64,000 nt of DNA from Brachypodius melanocephalos. Taxonomy: Eukaryota > Chordata > Aves > Passeriformes > Pycnonotidae. Below are positions 39,563-52,800 of the stretch, in pieces. The notes beneath the pieces are model-generated. The model saw only the letters and a program-made list of their open reading frames with translations, made no database searches and had not been told where the DNA came from. The DNA is taken from the NCBI GenBank assembly GCA_013398615.1, contig VZSR01001685.1, positions 2,956,590-3,020,589 on the forward strand, read 5' to 3'. Numbering within the stretch: position 1 is the first letter of the stretch; every line of letters starts with the position of its first letter. Position numbers and translations under genes: made by a program.

Positions 39563-42500
39563 GTATGATAAGTAATGATTCAAGGAGAGTATAAGGTTAG
39601 ATTTAACATGCTGATTACCAGCTTCCACCCTGACTTGGAAGACCAAATATCTCCAGTGATGGGGGAATAGAAACTAAAGTAGAAAGAGGAGATCAGGAAG
39701 CTGTAATAAGGCAGGACCACATCTCTCCTTTCCTATGACCTTACTCAAGATCAGAGAAGCCTGAGAGCTGTGGGTCATGGCAGTACAAAACACCTTCCTT
39801 CACTGAGGACTGCTGTTAAGGAACCTTCACATGCATGCTGTTACTAAAGCTAGTTACATATACAGCAAATTAGGGTATAAAGCTGGAAAGTTCCTTTCTT
39901 TCTTCTGAATGGAAGTTAAGCACTCATTTATCAACATCTGGCAATTTGCTTGTGCTATTTTTGGCACTGCATCAAAGCAGCCATACTGAGTGTGATGTAG
40001 TTTACAAACAGTATTTAGCATGATTTTCTATTACACTAAGTAGCAGCTGATTTACCCCTCATTAATTTTTAATGAAGCTGATTAATACTAAATCCTTTTA
40101 CCACTGAGAAACTGCAGGAATCTGCATGGTTCATTAGATTAACGTAGGTTTACCACGACGAGCAATTATTTTTCACCCTCCTTTAAAAAAGTGCTTTAAG
40201 ATAATTGTCTTAATGAGGGTTTATCTTCCCCCTTCCCTCTCTGCTTATCATTATCATTATTATTATTATTATATTTATTAGTATTATTATTTATTTTTGT
40301 ATCATAGAAGTAATTTTTATCTTGAGATCTGGTTTTCTTTTCTTTAAGGTCCTTTTTAGATGAACCAAAAGAAGTTTAACTGCTAATTAACTAGCACTAA
40401 AATTTAATTGGGCCCAAAGGGTGAAGTGCTCAAAATTCACTAATTACTTTTTCACAACCCTTTCAAAGTAATTACTATGGAAGTGTGATGTCTCACTTCT
40501 GAAAGAACAAGTGAAGACATACTGTTTATTTTTTTTATTATTATTAGTTTTCCAAAACCCTGAAAACAGTTTCCTGCAAAGAAATTTTATAAATGTCACA
40601 TATTTTCATGATCTCACCTTTTTATTTCTCACAGGTAAACTGGGGATTTATATTGCAGTGAAACCATTGTCTAATAAGATATATTTACTTGTGTCTTTTT
40701 ATTGAGTAGAATATGCGCTGCTTTCAGCAAATGAAGTGGTAGTCTATGATCAACACATGAATTTTTAGTAATTAAGGCCCTGAAGAAAACTGCATCAACG
40801 AAAATACAAAGGTAGACAGTCTCTGTTTTTAAATCACTATTCCATATCAAAATCTTTTTACAGTCAGAACTAAATTTTCAAATTTCATTTAACATAGACT
40901 CATGACTGCTTTTTTTCCATTATCAAGATTAAGAAAAAAATAAATATGTCCATCAGCACTGCAATGGCAGATGTACAAGGATGGATATAAAAATACTTGC
41001 TCTCAGTTCTCATTTAAAATAATAAGATCATTTATTTTGTTCTCAGCCTTAAAAAAACAAGTAAACCGAGAACCTTTGCTATTCTTTCTCAGCAAACGTC
41101 ATCTGTTAGAGACCTCTGATTTAACATGTTCAAGGTCATGAAATCTTCTGTGGATAAATGATTCTGAGTGAAATCGCTAACACAGGTTATGCCTTAGCAG
41201 CAAGTCAAAGGCATGTCCCCAGACCCTAAGGGTTTGATACACTCTATGGTCACATGTGAGTCCCATGTTAGTTTTAAGATTTAGATATAGATCACTTCTC
41301 CCATATCCTGGGTTTTGTGATAAGGAAACCAAGATTTATGGATAACAAAGAAGCTGTGTTGACCTTTAGTGAGATGCTAAATTTGGATGGTGTGAAAACG
41401 AGTTTGACCACTTATAAAGGGGGTAACGTGGCCCACGTTTAGCACACAACTACTTATGTTGAAAATAGTTAAGTTGTTCATATTTTAAATGGTTCTAAAC
41501 TACCTTAGACTTGAAAATTCTGTCTTTTGTACTGGCAAGGATAATTAACTCTGAATATTACAGCCTTAGATACTTTACAGAACTCAGAGTAGGAACTCAA
41601 AACAGTTCCTCATATCTCAGAGCAGTGTCCTTGTCACATTCTGAATAAATTATCCATCTGATGCATGCAGGCAATTATGCATTATGAAAATCTTTAAAGG
41701 CATAGACATTCTTCCAAAGAAAAATTAAAACTGTTTTTGCAACTTCAGGAAACCATTACATAATATATGAGTAGATCCAGTAGGAAAATATTACTTTCCT
41801 TTTCTATGGCCTCACAAATTACAGTGACCTTTAAGGTCAATAACAATTAGCAAAACAGTAAGATAATTAAAGTCAACAGTTAGGGATATTATTTGCATTT
41901 TAAACGTGTTGCTTTGTAAGAGAAGCAAGCTGAACAATATATTGTTTTTACTTTGGATTTTTCAATTAGCATCCAGGCTCTTAGATAGTTTGACATTTTT
42001 TGTTCTAAAACAAAAATAAGTGGAGAAAAAATAGAGAATTAATGACGTAACAAAAACTTTTGTTCCCATAAAATTCAACTGTGGATGCCTGTTAGGAAAT
42101 TAGGTTATTTCTCTTAAAATATTGCTCTATTATATATCACTAGCATTAACAGAACTGTTTTGTTGTCATGAACAAATGCAGCTGAACCAAAATTGTCTCC
42201 AAGGCTCAGCTTCATCAAAGGAATAAACCATAAAGTTCATCTTAGCAATACAACAGAGAATGTAGATCATCCTGGAAGGAAATGGAAAATGTCTATCAAT
42301 TTATTTTGGAATAAACAATACAGAATTTCACTACAGAATGTCTTTTTACCTCTTTAATATTTTAACAGAAATAGAGCATCACTGTTACACACATTTATGC
42401 TTAGCATTGCTGAGAAAAAAAAGTACACACATCATCTGCAATAATAAAAAAATTTAGATAATGTTTAATGACCTTTGCATTGCTTTCAGCAGCATTGTAA

Positions 42501-43775
42501 GGAACCTGATAAAACAATGAACTAAAGTAGGTACTTAGATACATCCCCTTCTCTTCAGAGTAGCTGAAGCATCTCTTTTCAGGTATACCATGCATTTATA
42601 AGTCTGTTATATCAACATTTTAAAATTAAATGATTTAAAATATTTTAAAAATAAACTGGTTGGCTGAAAATGTGAAAGCACCTCCTTTCAATTATTAGTG
42701 TTCAAAAAGTCTCATTAGTGACAGGGTTCACTGTAAAATCAAAACAAAGCATAAAATGAATATTTCAAAACTTTATGCTTCCTAAACTGTGACTGATTTT
42801 TCTTCTTTGTACTTTCAGCTGAAATCAGATTTAGACAAGCAGGATGGCAACTTAGAATACATTTTGACTGGGGAGGGAGCTGGAAGCCTTTTTTTCATCA
42901 ATGAATATAACGGAAAAATTTACGTAAGACAAAAGCTGGATCGAGAAAAAAAACCTTTCTACACTCTAAGAGCACATGCAATTAACAAGAGCACTAAGCT
43001 TCCTGTTGAACCTGAATCAGAGTTTATCATCAAGGTTCGAGATGTCAATGATAATGAACCACAGTTCTTGGATGGACCTTATGTGGCCACTGTTCCAGAG
43101 ATGTCACCTGAAGGTATCATACGCTGTGATTCAAACTCTTTATTTCCTGATTTTTTTTTTTTTTTCTAGACAGCTGTGCTGAAATAAAATCTTAATAGCA
43201 TATTTTACAGACTGCATCTCTATAAGAAGGAAGCAAACTGTTTCACAGGTTTGGAAATTTGCAAAGGTATATTCTTAACTTGAGGGTTGTAAATGCCTCT
43301 ACTTAACATTGTTCTTTTCAAATATTTAGGTACCTACATCTATCCAAGTCCTTTTACATGGTCTGGTTACATGATTAGATGTAAGACATTTGTCTTTCCT
43401 GTCAGTGATTCAGCCTTGAAATTTGCGCTTCTTTAAAAATATAACTTTCCTGGTAGAAATAGGTAGAGTACTGCAGCGAGTTGCAAAGATGTGATGGGCA
43501 CCCTCACTGTCTGCATGATGCCTACCTATTTACCTAGCCAAGCCTCTTTCCTATCAGTCAGCTTCTCCTTGTTTGGATTAGACAGTATACAGTGAAGGAC
43601 TGCCTTACAATTTCCTAAACACATGAATTGTAATTTTCCTCTCAAGAGGAACAACTTAATCCCTGCACCTCTTCTTTCACATGATCAGACAGACCTGTAC
43701 TAGGATCTGTCATGTATCTGGAAACAGTACAGCAAATCCAAAGCAAAAGTCAACATGTGGCAAATATGGATATAG

Positions 43776-43825
<50 letters not shown>

Positions 43826-46800
43826 ACATACACATATGCATTGATAATATGTGTACATGTATGTTTAAAACCTTCAAAACCCCCAAAGTGTGAATACAGC
43901 TGATGTAAACAGGCATGTTACAGATAATATGTCCAAATAACTCTCTTCAAAATCAAAGGGCAACTAGATTCTTCAGACCTTATGGAAATGATCCCAGTAA
44001 TCTTTTGGATTTATATGCCTACTTCTTTCGCTTATTTCTATTGGAACTGATATTGAAAAGAAATTCAAATACTGTGCTTCTTTAAATGATATGAATCAAT
44101 GAGGCCATTAATGTAATAGCATCAGTGACACTATTAAGCATTATCTGCTCAACTTTTAGAGCAGAATCAGTGAATATTTTACAGCAAGCCATAAAGTTTA
44201 TCTTTTTTTCTACTAGCAAGGATAGCAGTTGAAAGAAAAAGATATTCCTGCCTGGTATTCAATTGAAAGTGGGGTTAATATCTTGATTTCTGCCAGGACC
44301 CAGCAACTCACCATCACTACCAGCAGTGGCTACAAAAGATATGCATTCTATCAATTTACTTGCTAGTGATACTTGCTACCTGCTTATACCACCTTCCACC
44401 AGAGAAATCACTTCTATTATTTCTTCACTGCCACTTTCTTCTGTGCAGACAGACTTAATTCTGCACCTGATCTCTTGGTCAAATAAGTTTTTCTAACATA
44501 ATCTGTTGCTTGTTCAGAGCATTCTTCCAGCTTTTGCATCTTGCTCATTCATTCAGCTTTGGAGATAAGATAGGTGTCTTGTCAAAAACATTTACATTTT
44601 TACTCTTTAAGTGCTCATAGTAAAAATGAGTACAGTTTATTGTCTAAAATTATCTAGGATTTCAAAAATTTAGGACTTTGATAATTCCTTTCTTTTTTCC
44701 TTTTTTATTTCCTGTAGTAAAACATGGTTTATAGGCCCCTCAGTCTCTTATAAAATGTTTATTAAAAGGCTGATTATTTAGTATGTTTTCATTTATACTA
44801 AGAGACACTTGAAGCCATTCATACAAGTGTATGAATAACTGAATTTCTTCAATTTTGTCTTTCTATCTTTATGGTGGCTAGATGGAAAAAAAAAAAAAAG
44901 TCAAGTAGGGTGGTACTTAGACCAAAAACAACAGTAGTAAACTTTTCTCATATACCTCTGTTTCTCACCTGAAACCATCAACAAGCAGTTGACAATTGAG
45001 AAGTTTCACTCTACACTGCTTTGTGTTTGCCATAACGAGGTAGTAACAAAAGGCTTAGCTGTCTTTGTCCACTCTCCTGTGTCATCTACTATATATTTAG
45101 ATTCCTAAAATGTGATATCACTTCAGCATAAGAATAATTTAATCTGCAGAAAATGTAATTTACTTTGTGATATTCCTGTTATATCATAAATAAATAAAAC
45201 CCCAGTGAATTATAGAAATACATGAAATTAAAAAAAGCAAATTAAAAAATCAGAAGTAAAACCATGTCCTGTTTTTCAGAATGGGTGAAAAATGAAGTAA
45301 GATCCCTATTTTCCTTCTCTCTCAGACACAGACTTCTTGAAATAGTAAACTCACTGATTTACAATCATCCACTGTATGATACATGAATCCAGGTCATCCA
45401 GGATCTTGAAATATTTTCTGCATTACTGCTTCTACTCTTGACTCCTCTAGCACTAATACCATAGCTATTCCAGAGATCATTCTCTCATCTACTTCTTCCC
45501 TGGAGACACTACTGGAATACTAATGTGTGTGCATGGAATATACAATGCAAGTGGATTGTATACCTTGATAGTGGTCAGCTCCAAAAATGAAAGAACTGAG
45601 CCACACATCATGAGTGCTTCTTGAGACTTACTTACTCTGTTTCTCAGGGCAAGGTAGGGATTGTGCTACTGAGGTGAAACCAGTTTCAGTGTGCATTCTA
45701 AAAAAGTCTCACAAGGAAATGTATAAGCTCATAGATGAGAGAAAGGGTAACCCACTAAAATTGGCAGCATCAATAGCATAGTGGTTGATTATCTTAGTGT
45801 TTTTCTCCCAGTAAACTAAAACATACTCTTTCATAAAATGAGGTGGAGAACAGAGTTAATTTAAAGGATACAGTGCAGTAGAGAGGTTTGTTCTGGCACT
45901 TGGTCTCCTAATAATTTCCTCACAGAAAATGCTCTTAGGAAGTGTGGTCAAGACTTGGGAAAGCAGGTTGCCACTAGTGTACATTTTGTCTGGAACTAAG
46001 AAAACGAGTGGAGAAAAATTCAGAGCTGGTCATTTGCCTGAGACAACAACAGCAAAACCAGAAAATAAACACAAATAGTTGTGCCTGAAGTCAGTTACAA
46101 GTATCAATATATATACAAATGTGCCAACAAATTAGACTTCATTTTAATTCTTTACTAGCTCTCTTTTATCTTCAGCACTAAATTTTATTAGGGTTTTATA
46201 TGCAAGTGTCACAGTAAATGAAAAGCGTGTCAGCAAATGGACTCTCTTCTGAGAACACAGGACTCTACCCTCAGGCATGTGGTACAATTTTACACTGTCT
46301 TCCTTATTGCTGTTAAACTTGTACAAATGCTGATCTGATGGAGTGGTTGAGAGTCAGATGCAATAATCTATCAGTACTTAATGTCTTTATAGATCTCAAG
46401 CTCTAGTTAGAAAAATGAGTAGCTATTTGCCACATGAGAGCCCCATAGTATACTTAATGGGCTGCAGCATGTACAAATGGCACTCTACTATATTTTGCCC
46501 CAGAAAGGTAAAACCAAGGCTGCAGAGATACAAAGGATCAGTTTACCTTAAATAAAGCTAATCAAAAACTTCAACTGTTAATTATATCAAGTGATGTTTG
46601 CAATGTCAGGATTAGGGCTTTGGGGTTTCTTAATATTGGGGGGTGTGTGCAGTTATATTTTAATTGATTGTTTTAAAATATATGATTTGTATCTCTTCAA
46701 TTATTCTTCTCACAATCATGCAGTTAAAAATAATGGCTTCTGGGATTTTTTTGAGTACAGAATACTAACATTTCAATTTCTGTCACCCAGACACAAATGG

Positions 46801-49800
46801 TGGGTAAATATGATTTCATTCTGCAGGTGGTTTGAGTTGGGTTTTGAAATTCCTTTGTGGGTTTGGGGGATTTTTTCTGTCAGGGTTTTGTTTCAGTTCT
46901 TTCAAGTTCATTTTGGTGGATTAATTTTTTCTGATGGTTAAATGTGTAAAGAAACACAGGTTCTATGAAAGTGAAAAAACTGAGTAAGCACTCTAAAGCC
47001 ACCGTAACATTTTTTTTCTTACCACGTAGTCCATACTTAATGTAGAGGTTCATGTAGTTATCACACAATCTTTGTTCCAAGAAATTGTGAGAAAAGATAG
47101 CCTGCTCTTTACATGGTCTCCTGTCAACCCAATTTGGAAATAAATTTTCCTCCTCCTTGGAGTGCAGGACATCTCTTATTTCTTCCTTCCAGGTCAGGTC
47201 CCTCTTTACTAGATTCCTTTTGACTATTCACATTTCCGTTAATTACATCCACCAGCTGCATCTCACTGACTCCAACTGGACAAAGTCTTTTCTTCTGCAT
47301 TCTGAAATACCCTAGAAGAGTTAAAAAAACAAGAAGAAAAGAGTGTTTGGGTCTCAGAGAAGAATGAAATGCTGATTTAGATTCAGTATGTCCTTATAAT
47401 GCTTAGAAACTGCAGAAAATAGATCTACCTCTAAATATGAGATGCACAAAAGCTGTGATGATAACTTTGAATTCCTATATATGTTGGATTTTATTCCTGA
47501 TTTGCTAAATATGTTGCTATAAATAAGTCCATTCCTAAATATAGGTGTGGACACTTGAGTTTGTTTAGTAGTAAATGGCATTCATGACAGACTAAACCTG
47601 TTGGATCATCCATAGTTCTTGATCCTTTCCTAACTGGTAATTTTGTTTTTTCAAAGAAGCTGTTCAAGTTGTTCCATGTTCTGTGTTCTAGTCATGCTAA
47701 ATTTTCTTAGAGGATGAATTTTCTGTGATTGTGAGAGCAATTTTCATAGATCACAGGTGATATGAAGTCAAGAGTTATATAGCTGAAGATTCCATTTACT
47801 CTTCAGTCTTATTAAAGTATTCAGTTATTTCTGAGGCATATATGTGCCCTGATTAAATATGAATCTGTAATTTAATCTTTGAAATCTCTCCAGAGCAATA
47901 GCATCTGTATATATATTTATACATCTATACAAACATCTAAAACACCTATAATAATGCATCTAAACACACATATCAGACATTTGATATTGTAGGTAAGTTT
48001 TGAAGGACATGTAGATCCAAAATTTGGTGGGAATTATTAACAGTTTATTTTATTCTCTGCCTGTAAGAAGATAACATGCATTATGGAATCACTTCAAATG
48101 CTGCTCAATAAGTTGAGAGAAAATGCAAAAAAAATTTAAAGAAGCAAATTATTTAATTTAGCTTATCTTTATATGAGAAAGCTTTCTCCATTTCTATTTA
48201 AAAATAAAACTGTTTAGCTACTATAAAACCCAGCAGTGCATATATTTGTGTTATTTGGGACAAATATCCCATTTGCTTTTGTCATTACAAAAAACGTGTT
48301 TCTGATTTAACTCCTCGCACTCCACCTTTTCTTCTTCTTTCCTCCTCCAGCCCAACTATACTGCTGTATTGATAAGCAGGTGCAACCGTGCGAACATATG
48401 CCAGAAATTTTTAGAAAGTAGCTTGATTTCCTGCTGTTTCTCACAAGAACTGATATTTGTATTCTATTGCATGATCTAGGTGAGGAAAAAAGACAAAAAT
48501 AATGATTGTCTTTAAAAAACTGTGTTACTGTGGATATTTTTTTAAAGGGCAGTCATTAGGGATGGTGCCATGACGTTACTGTCAATCTTTTATCTAGGAT
48601 ATGAACAACTTCCAATCAAAGAAGAAATCAAGCTCTGCAGTTTGATTCCACTGTGTTTTTTCACTGGGATTTCTACCAGAAGTTTTGCATTGGGACAAGC
48701 TCATTAAAGACTCAAGAATAAATTTTTTATCAGAGCCTTGTTATAATTCTTAGTTGCTTTGCTTGTTAACAATTAATTTCTTTATCACCAGTGGGCCTAC
48801 TCGTGATAAAATGACTGATTTTTTTATTCTTATGGGAAAATTCCATAAAATACTTTGAAGAATATACAAGTGGAGGAGAAACAATTTGCTTTACTCCATT
48901 GACGTACTAGAAAATAGGCATGTGGTGTTTTAAGCAATATAAACGTAGTGCTGAAAAATCATATACTATTTATTTTTAGTTTAATTGAAATTTTAAATGC
49001 AACAAGAGCAGCTGCTGAATAAATATTTTCCCTTTTTAATTATAAATTTTAGTATGTGCCATTTGCTCCTGTAAATTTTTAGGACTGTTTATTAGTATAA
49101 CTGGTATGTTAAAAGGTTTTTAAAGAGCTTATGTTTTGCAATTATGAGACAATTTATATAAGAAGAAAACAAACACAATCTATTTTATTTTTCCTTGAGG
49201 TACTTCGGTGACACAGGTAACAGCTACAGATGCTGATGATCCTTCCTATGGGAATAGTGCTCGTCTGCTTTACAGTCTCGTTCAGGGACAGCCTTATTTC
49301 TCTGTGGAGCCAAAGACAGGTACTGCAAGTGAAGCTGTAATTTGAAAATATTCATAAACTCATAAAATGGATGTAAGCAAAATTGTCTTTCTTGATTTCA
49401 GCACAAAGAACAACTGATACTACCCTATACTCTTACATCTCTGCATAGTTCCTAGATCTGAAGAAAATCAACTTTTCTTTCCCATATAAAGATGAAATTC
49501 TTTCATTCCAGCAAATTTTATTTTAAAAATTATCCTGTTGGAGTAAAAAGTTAGACTCTGAATATTCCAATTAATAAATTTATCTGGGAACACTTCTCAG
49601 TCAACAGCTCTAAGGTACATCAGGTGATATTTCTATCTGTTTGAGAAGGCATGTATATGTGACATGTCTCCAAAAACACAATTTATGAGTAAGCGATATG
49701 GTTATATATGGTAGAGGAAATACATGAAGTATTCTGCTCCCCAAAACTCTAAATATAAAGAATGAATTAGACATACAGTGTACTTGTTACCATGAGGATA

Positions 49801-52800
49801 AACACCCAGTATCAGGACAGTTGTGCTACACACAGTCTAGAATGAAGATTCACAACTGGGTCCAGTGATACATGTTATATGCATATTATACTACATACAC
49901 ATGTCAGATCTTGAGAAAAAAAATGAGATTTATATGCTATTATATTACACTTTTTTATTTTTAGGGGTCATTAGAATGGCTTCCCAAATTGATAGAGAAA
50001 CAAAAGAACAGTATTTGGTCATCATTCAAGCCAAAGATATGGTTGGGCAACCAGGAGCATTTTCTGCAACAGCTACTGTTACCATCAACCTCTCCGACAT
50101 CAATGACAATCCACCGAAATTTCAACAGCGTGAGTAGAGGCTAATTACAGTAATGGAACTCCTGAGGAAATTTAGATCTGGTGTATGAGCTCTGTTAGGT
50201 TTGCTGGTAGGTCTTCTGAGAACAAGGCTGTGCTTTGACTTCAGCATACAGCTGTAAGGAAGTAAAATACTGGAAAAAAAGAAAAGTCCTCACAAAAGCT
50301 TAAACACCAAGAGGAAAAGAAAATCTATCATTGCAAAAAATTCAAGCTTGCTGGTTTTACTTACTGCTAGACTTTGGAGACAAATCATTAAATTACTTTT
50401 CCTACAATTTGCACTACGTCAGCCCAAAATCTGGAAACTGAGATATATAGCATCATTTTCACTCACCTTCTTTCTTCTTTTCTTCTCTTCAGTTCTTCTG
50501 ACACAAACTATAAAGTTTTTGTTTAATGATGTGAAACTCTCTGTCTGGTAATTTCTAGCAGATGTGGGAGCTGCTCTTGGGGCTATAAGGAAAAAACTGT
50601 GTTGTTGGGAAGTGCTGCCCTCCACTGTTTTTTCACCCTGTTCAGCCATAGAACCATAGAATAGTTTGTGTTGGAATGGACCTTTAAATGTCATCTAGTC
50701 CAATACTCCTTCAGTGGGCAGGAATGTTCAGAGCCACATTTAAACTGAATTTAAACCTAGATTTTTTTCAGGGATGGAACATTGACCATGTCTCTGGGCA
50801 ACCAGTTTTTCATCACCCTCACAGGAAAAAACATTCTTCTTATATCTAATCTAAACCTTCACTCCTTCGGTTTAAAACCATTAACTTTTTTCTTTTTTAG
50901 TCATTTGCTCTATACACTACTGAAGTAGGGCTGAGAGAGAAGGGCTCCTAAGGGGAAAGATTGCCCTGCCCTGTGCCAAAGATCTATACAATGCCAGATT
51001 ATGTCCATTGCTCTGGTGGAAGTTGGGGCTTTTCCCAGCTCTCTGACAGCCTCAAGCTACAGCACTTATTAATCATGGCAGATCACTAAACTTTGCCAGT
51101 GTTTGTTTCTTTAGGGCTCTACTACATGAGTGTCTCTGAAGAGGCCCCCGTGGGCACCACTGTAGGCAAAGTCTTTGCAGAAGACAGTGACATTGGGGAC
51201 AACGCAGCCATGGACTATTTCATTGAAGAAGATAGCTCAGATGTTTTTTACATCATTACAGACAATGAGACTCAAGAAGGAATTGTCTTACTAAAAAAGG
51301 TGAGATCTCAGAAATTTAAAAAATATCTCTAAATATTTGAAAGAAAATCCTCAGGCAAGCTGGGTGTGTGAAAAAGGCCTATTTTTTGGGATTCTCTTTT
51401 TTTTTTTTCCTCTTTTTTTCTTTTCTTAGGCCTTGTGATTATATTGGACTATTATGAGTGATAAAAAGAAAGATGCTTTTCTTTCTGTTTACATTTTTTA
51501 TTCATTCCTATTACTGCTGAATATAATAGTGACAGAGTATCTTAATGTTATTCCTTACTGTGCAACACCATGTATCCCATTGTGAGAAAATGTTCTGTCT
51601 CTTCTGTGCATCATCTGTAAAATCTTTATCAATAAATTGCAAGCAATCTCACCTCACTTCTAACACCTCTTGTTAACTGAAACCAGAATTTATTATTATA
51701 TTAGATAATGGATTTTTTGTTGTGACTTTGAAAAGACACTAAATAAAATCAAAAAAGACCAGTTTATGAATTAAGAAAATTAATATTCTTTGATACTATG
51801 TAATTTATTTTGGAATCACTATAGAAGATTTCTCAATCATCTCAGGGATCATCTGAAATGAAGATAGAGTTCAATAGACTAATGAAATCTAGGACCCTGA
51901 AGAACTGAATATTATAGATGTGAGAGGTTTTTTGGTTTTGTTTTGATCTTTCTTTTGTTTGTTTCGTGGTGATTTTTTTTTTAATTTTGGGAAGCTATTT
52001 ACTTAGTAGGTCATTTGTTTATATATATAAATATTTCAAAAGATAAAAACTATCTAAAATTGTAATGAAACTATGTGTTATTAGGGATGACATTCTATGG
52101 AAATTCTTTTTTACAGTGTTGCTTGACTGCAGTATAAAAGCCAGTGTGAAGTGTGAAAGCAAAAAACGACATTTTATTTTGAAAGTGTCTTTAACATAAA
52201 AAAGAAAACCTTAGAAGTTTAGTTTAGTAACTTTTAGAAATAACCATTTTTAAACATTCTTAAAGAAGTATAACACTACTTTGTCTTTAATCTCACACCA
52301 TTTATTGAACTATATTTAATTTAAATAAAAGAAAGAAATATTCTAAATCTCACTTACTTTCTTAACAGAGAGTGGATTATGAAAGCAAAAGGAGATACAG
52401 TATTCAAGTAAAAGCTGTAAACAAATACATTGATGAGCGTTTTTTGAAAGAAGGACCTTTTGAAGACACAACCATTGTCAAAATCAACGTGGAAGATGCT
52501 GATGAACCTCCAGTTTTCACCTCAGAGAACTACATGATGGAGATTGTTGAAGGAGCTACGAGTGGCTCACTGGTGGGGGTCATATCAGCAAGAGATCCAG
52601 ATGATGCTGACAGTCCAGTCAGGTACCTGTCTTAAAATGAGAACAGGCCTCAAATCAAAATGAAGTTGGTATTTCCAACCATTTCTGTTGGAAATTTTGT
52701 TCTTTATTCCATATTTGTGTTCCTTACCATAGCTCATAATTAGTTGATTGTGGTTTTTTCTGTGATAGCCAAGATTATTGCAGACATCACTGTTTAACTC

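Larger units (their letters stand above)
39563..42818 (+). other. CDH19 intron after coding exon 1 (3256 bases)
   Basis: GT-AG intron without recognised mobile elements. Holds the TAAT-rich candidate enhancer and an ATT repeat (40246-40295). No additional exon is needed by the reading frame. Confidence 0.85.

Noticed and set aside
43681..43903. Frames with Tyr-Ile and Val-Cys repeats
   Set aside because: Translation of the TA/TG microsatellite.
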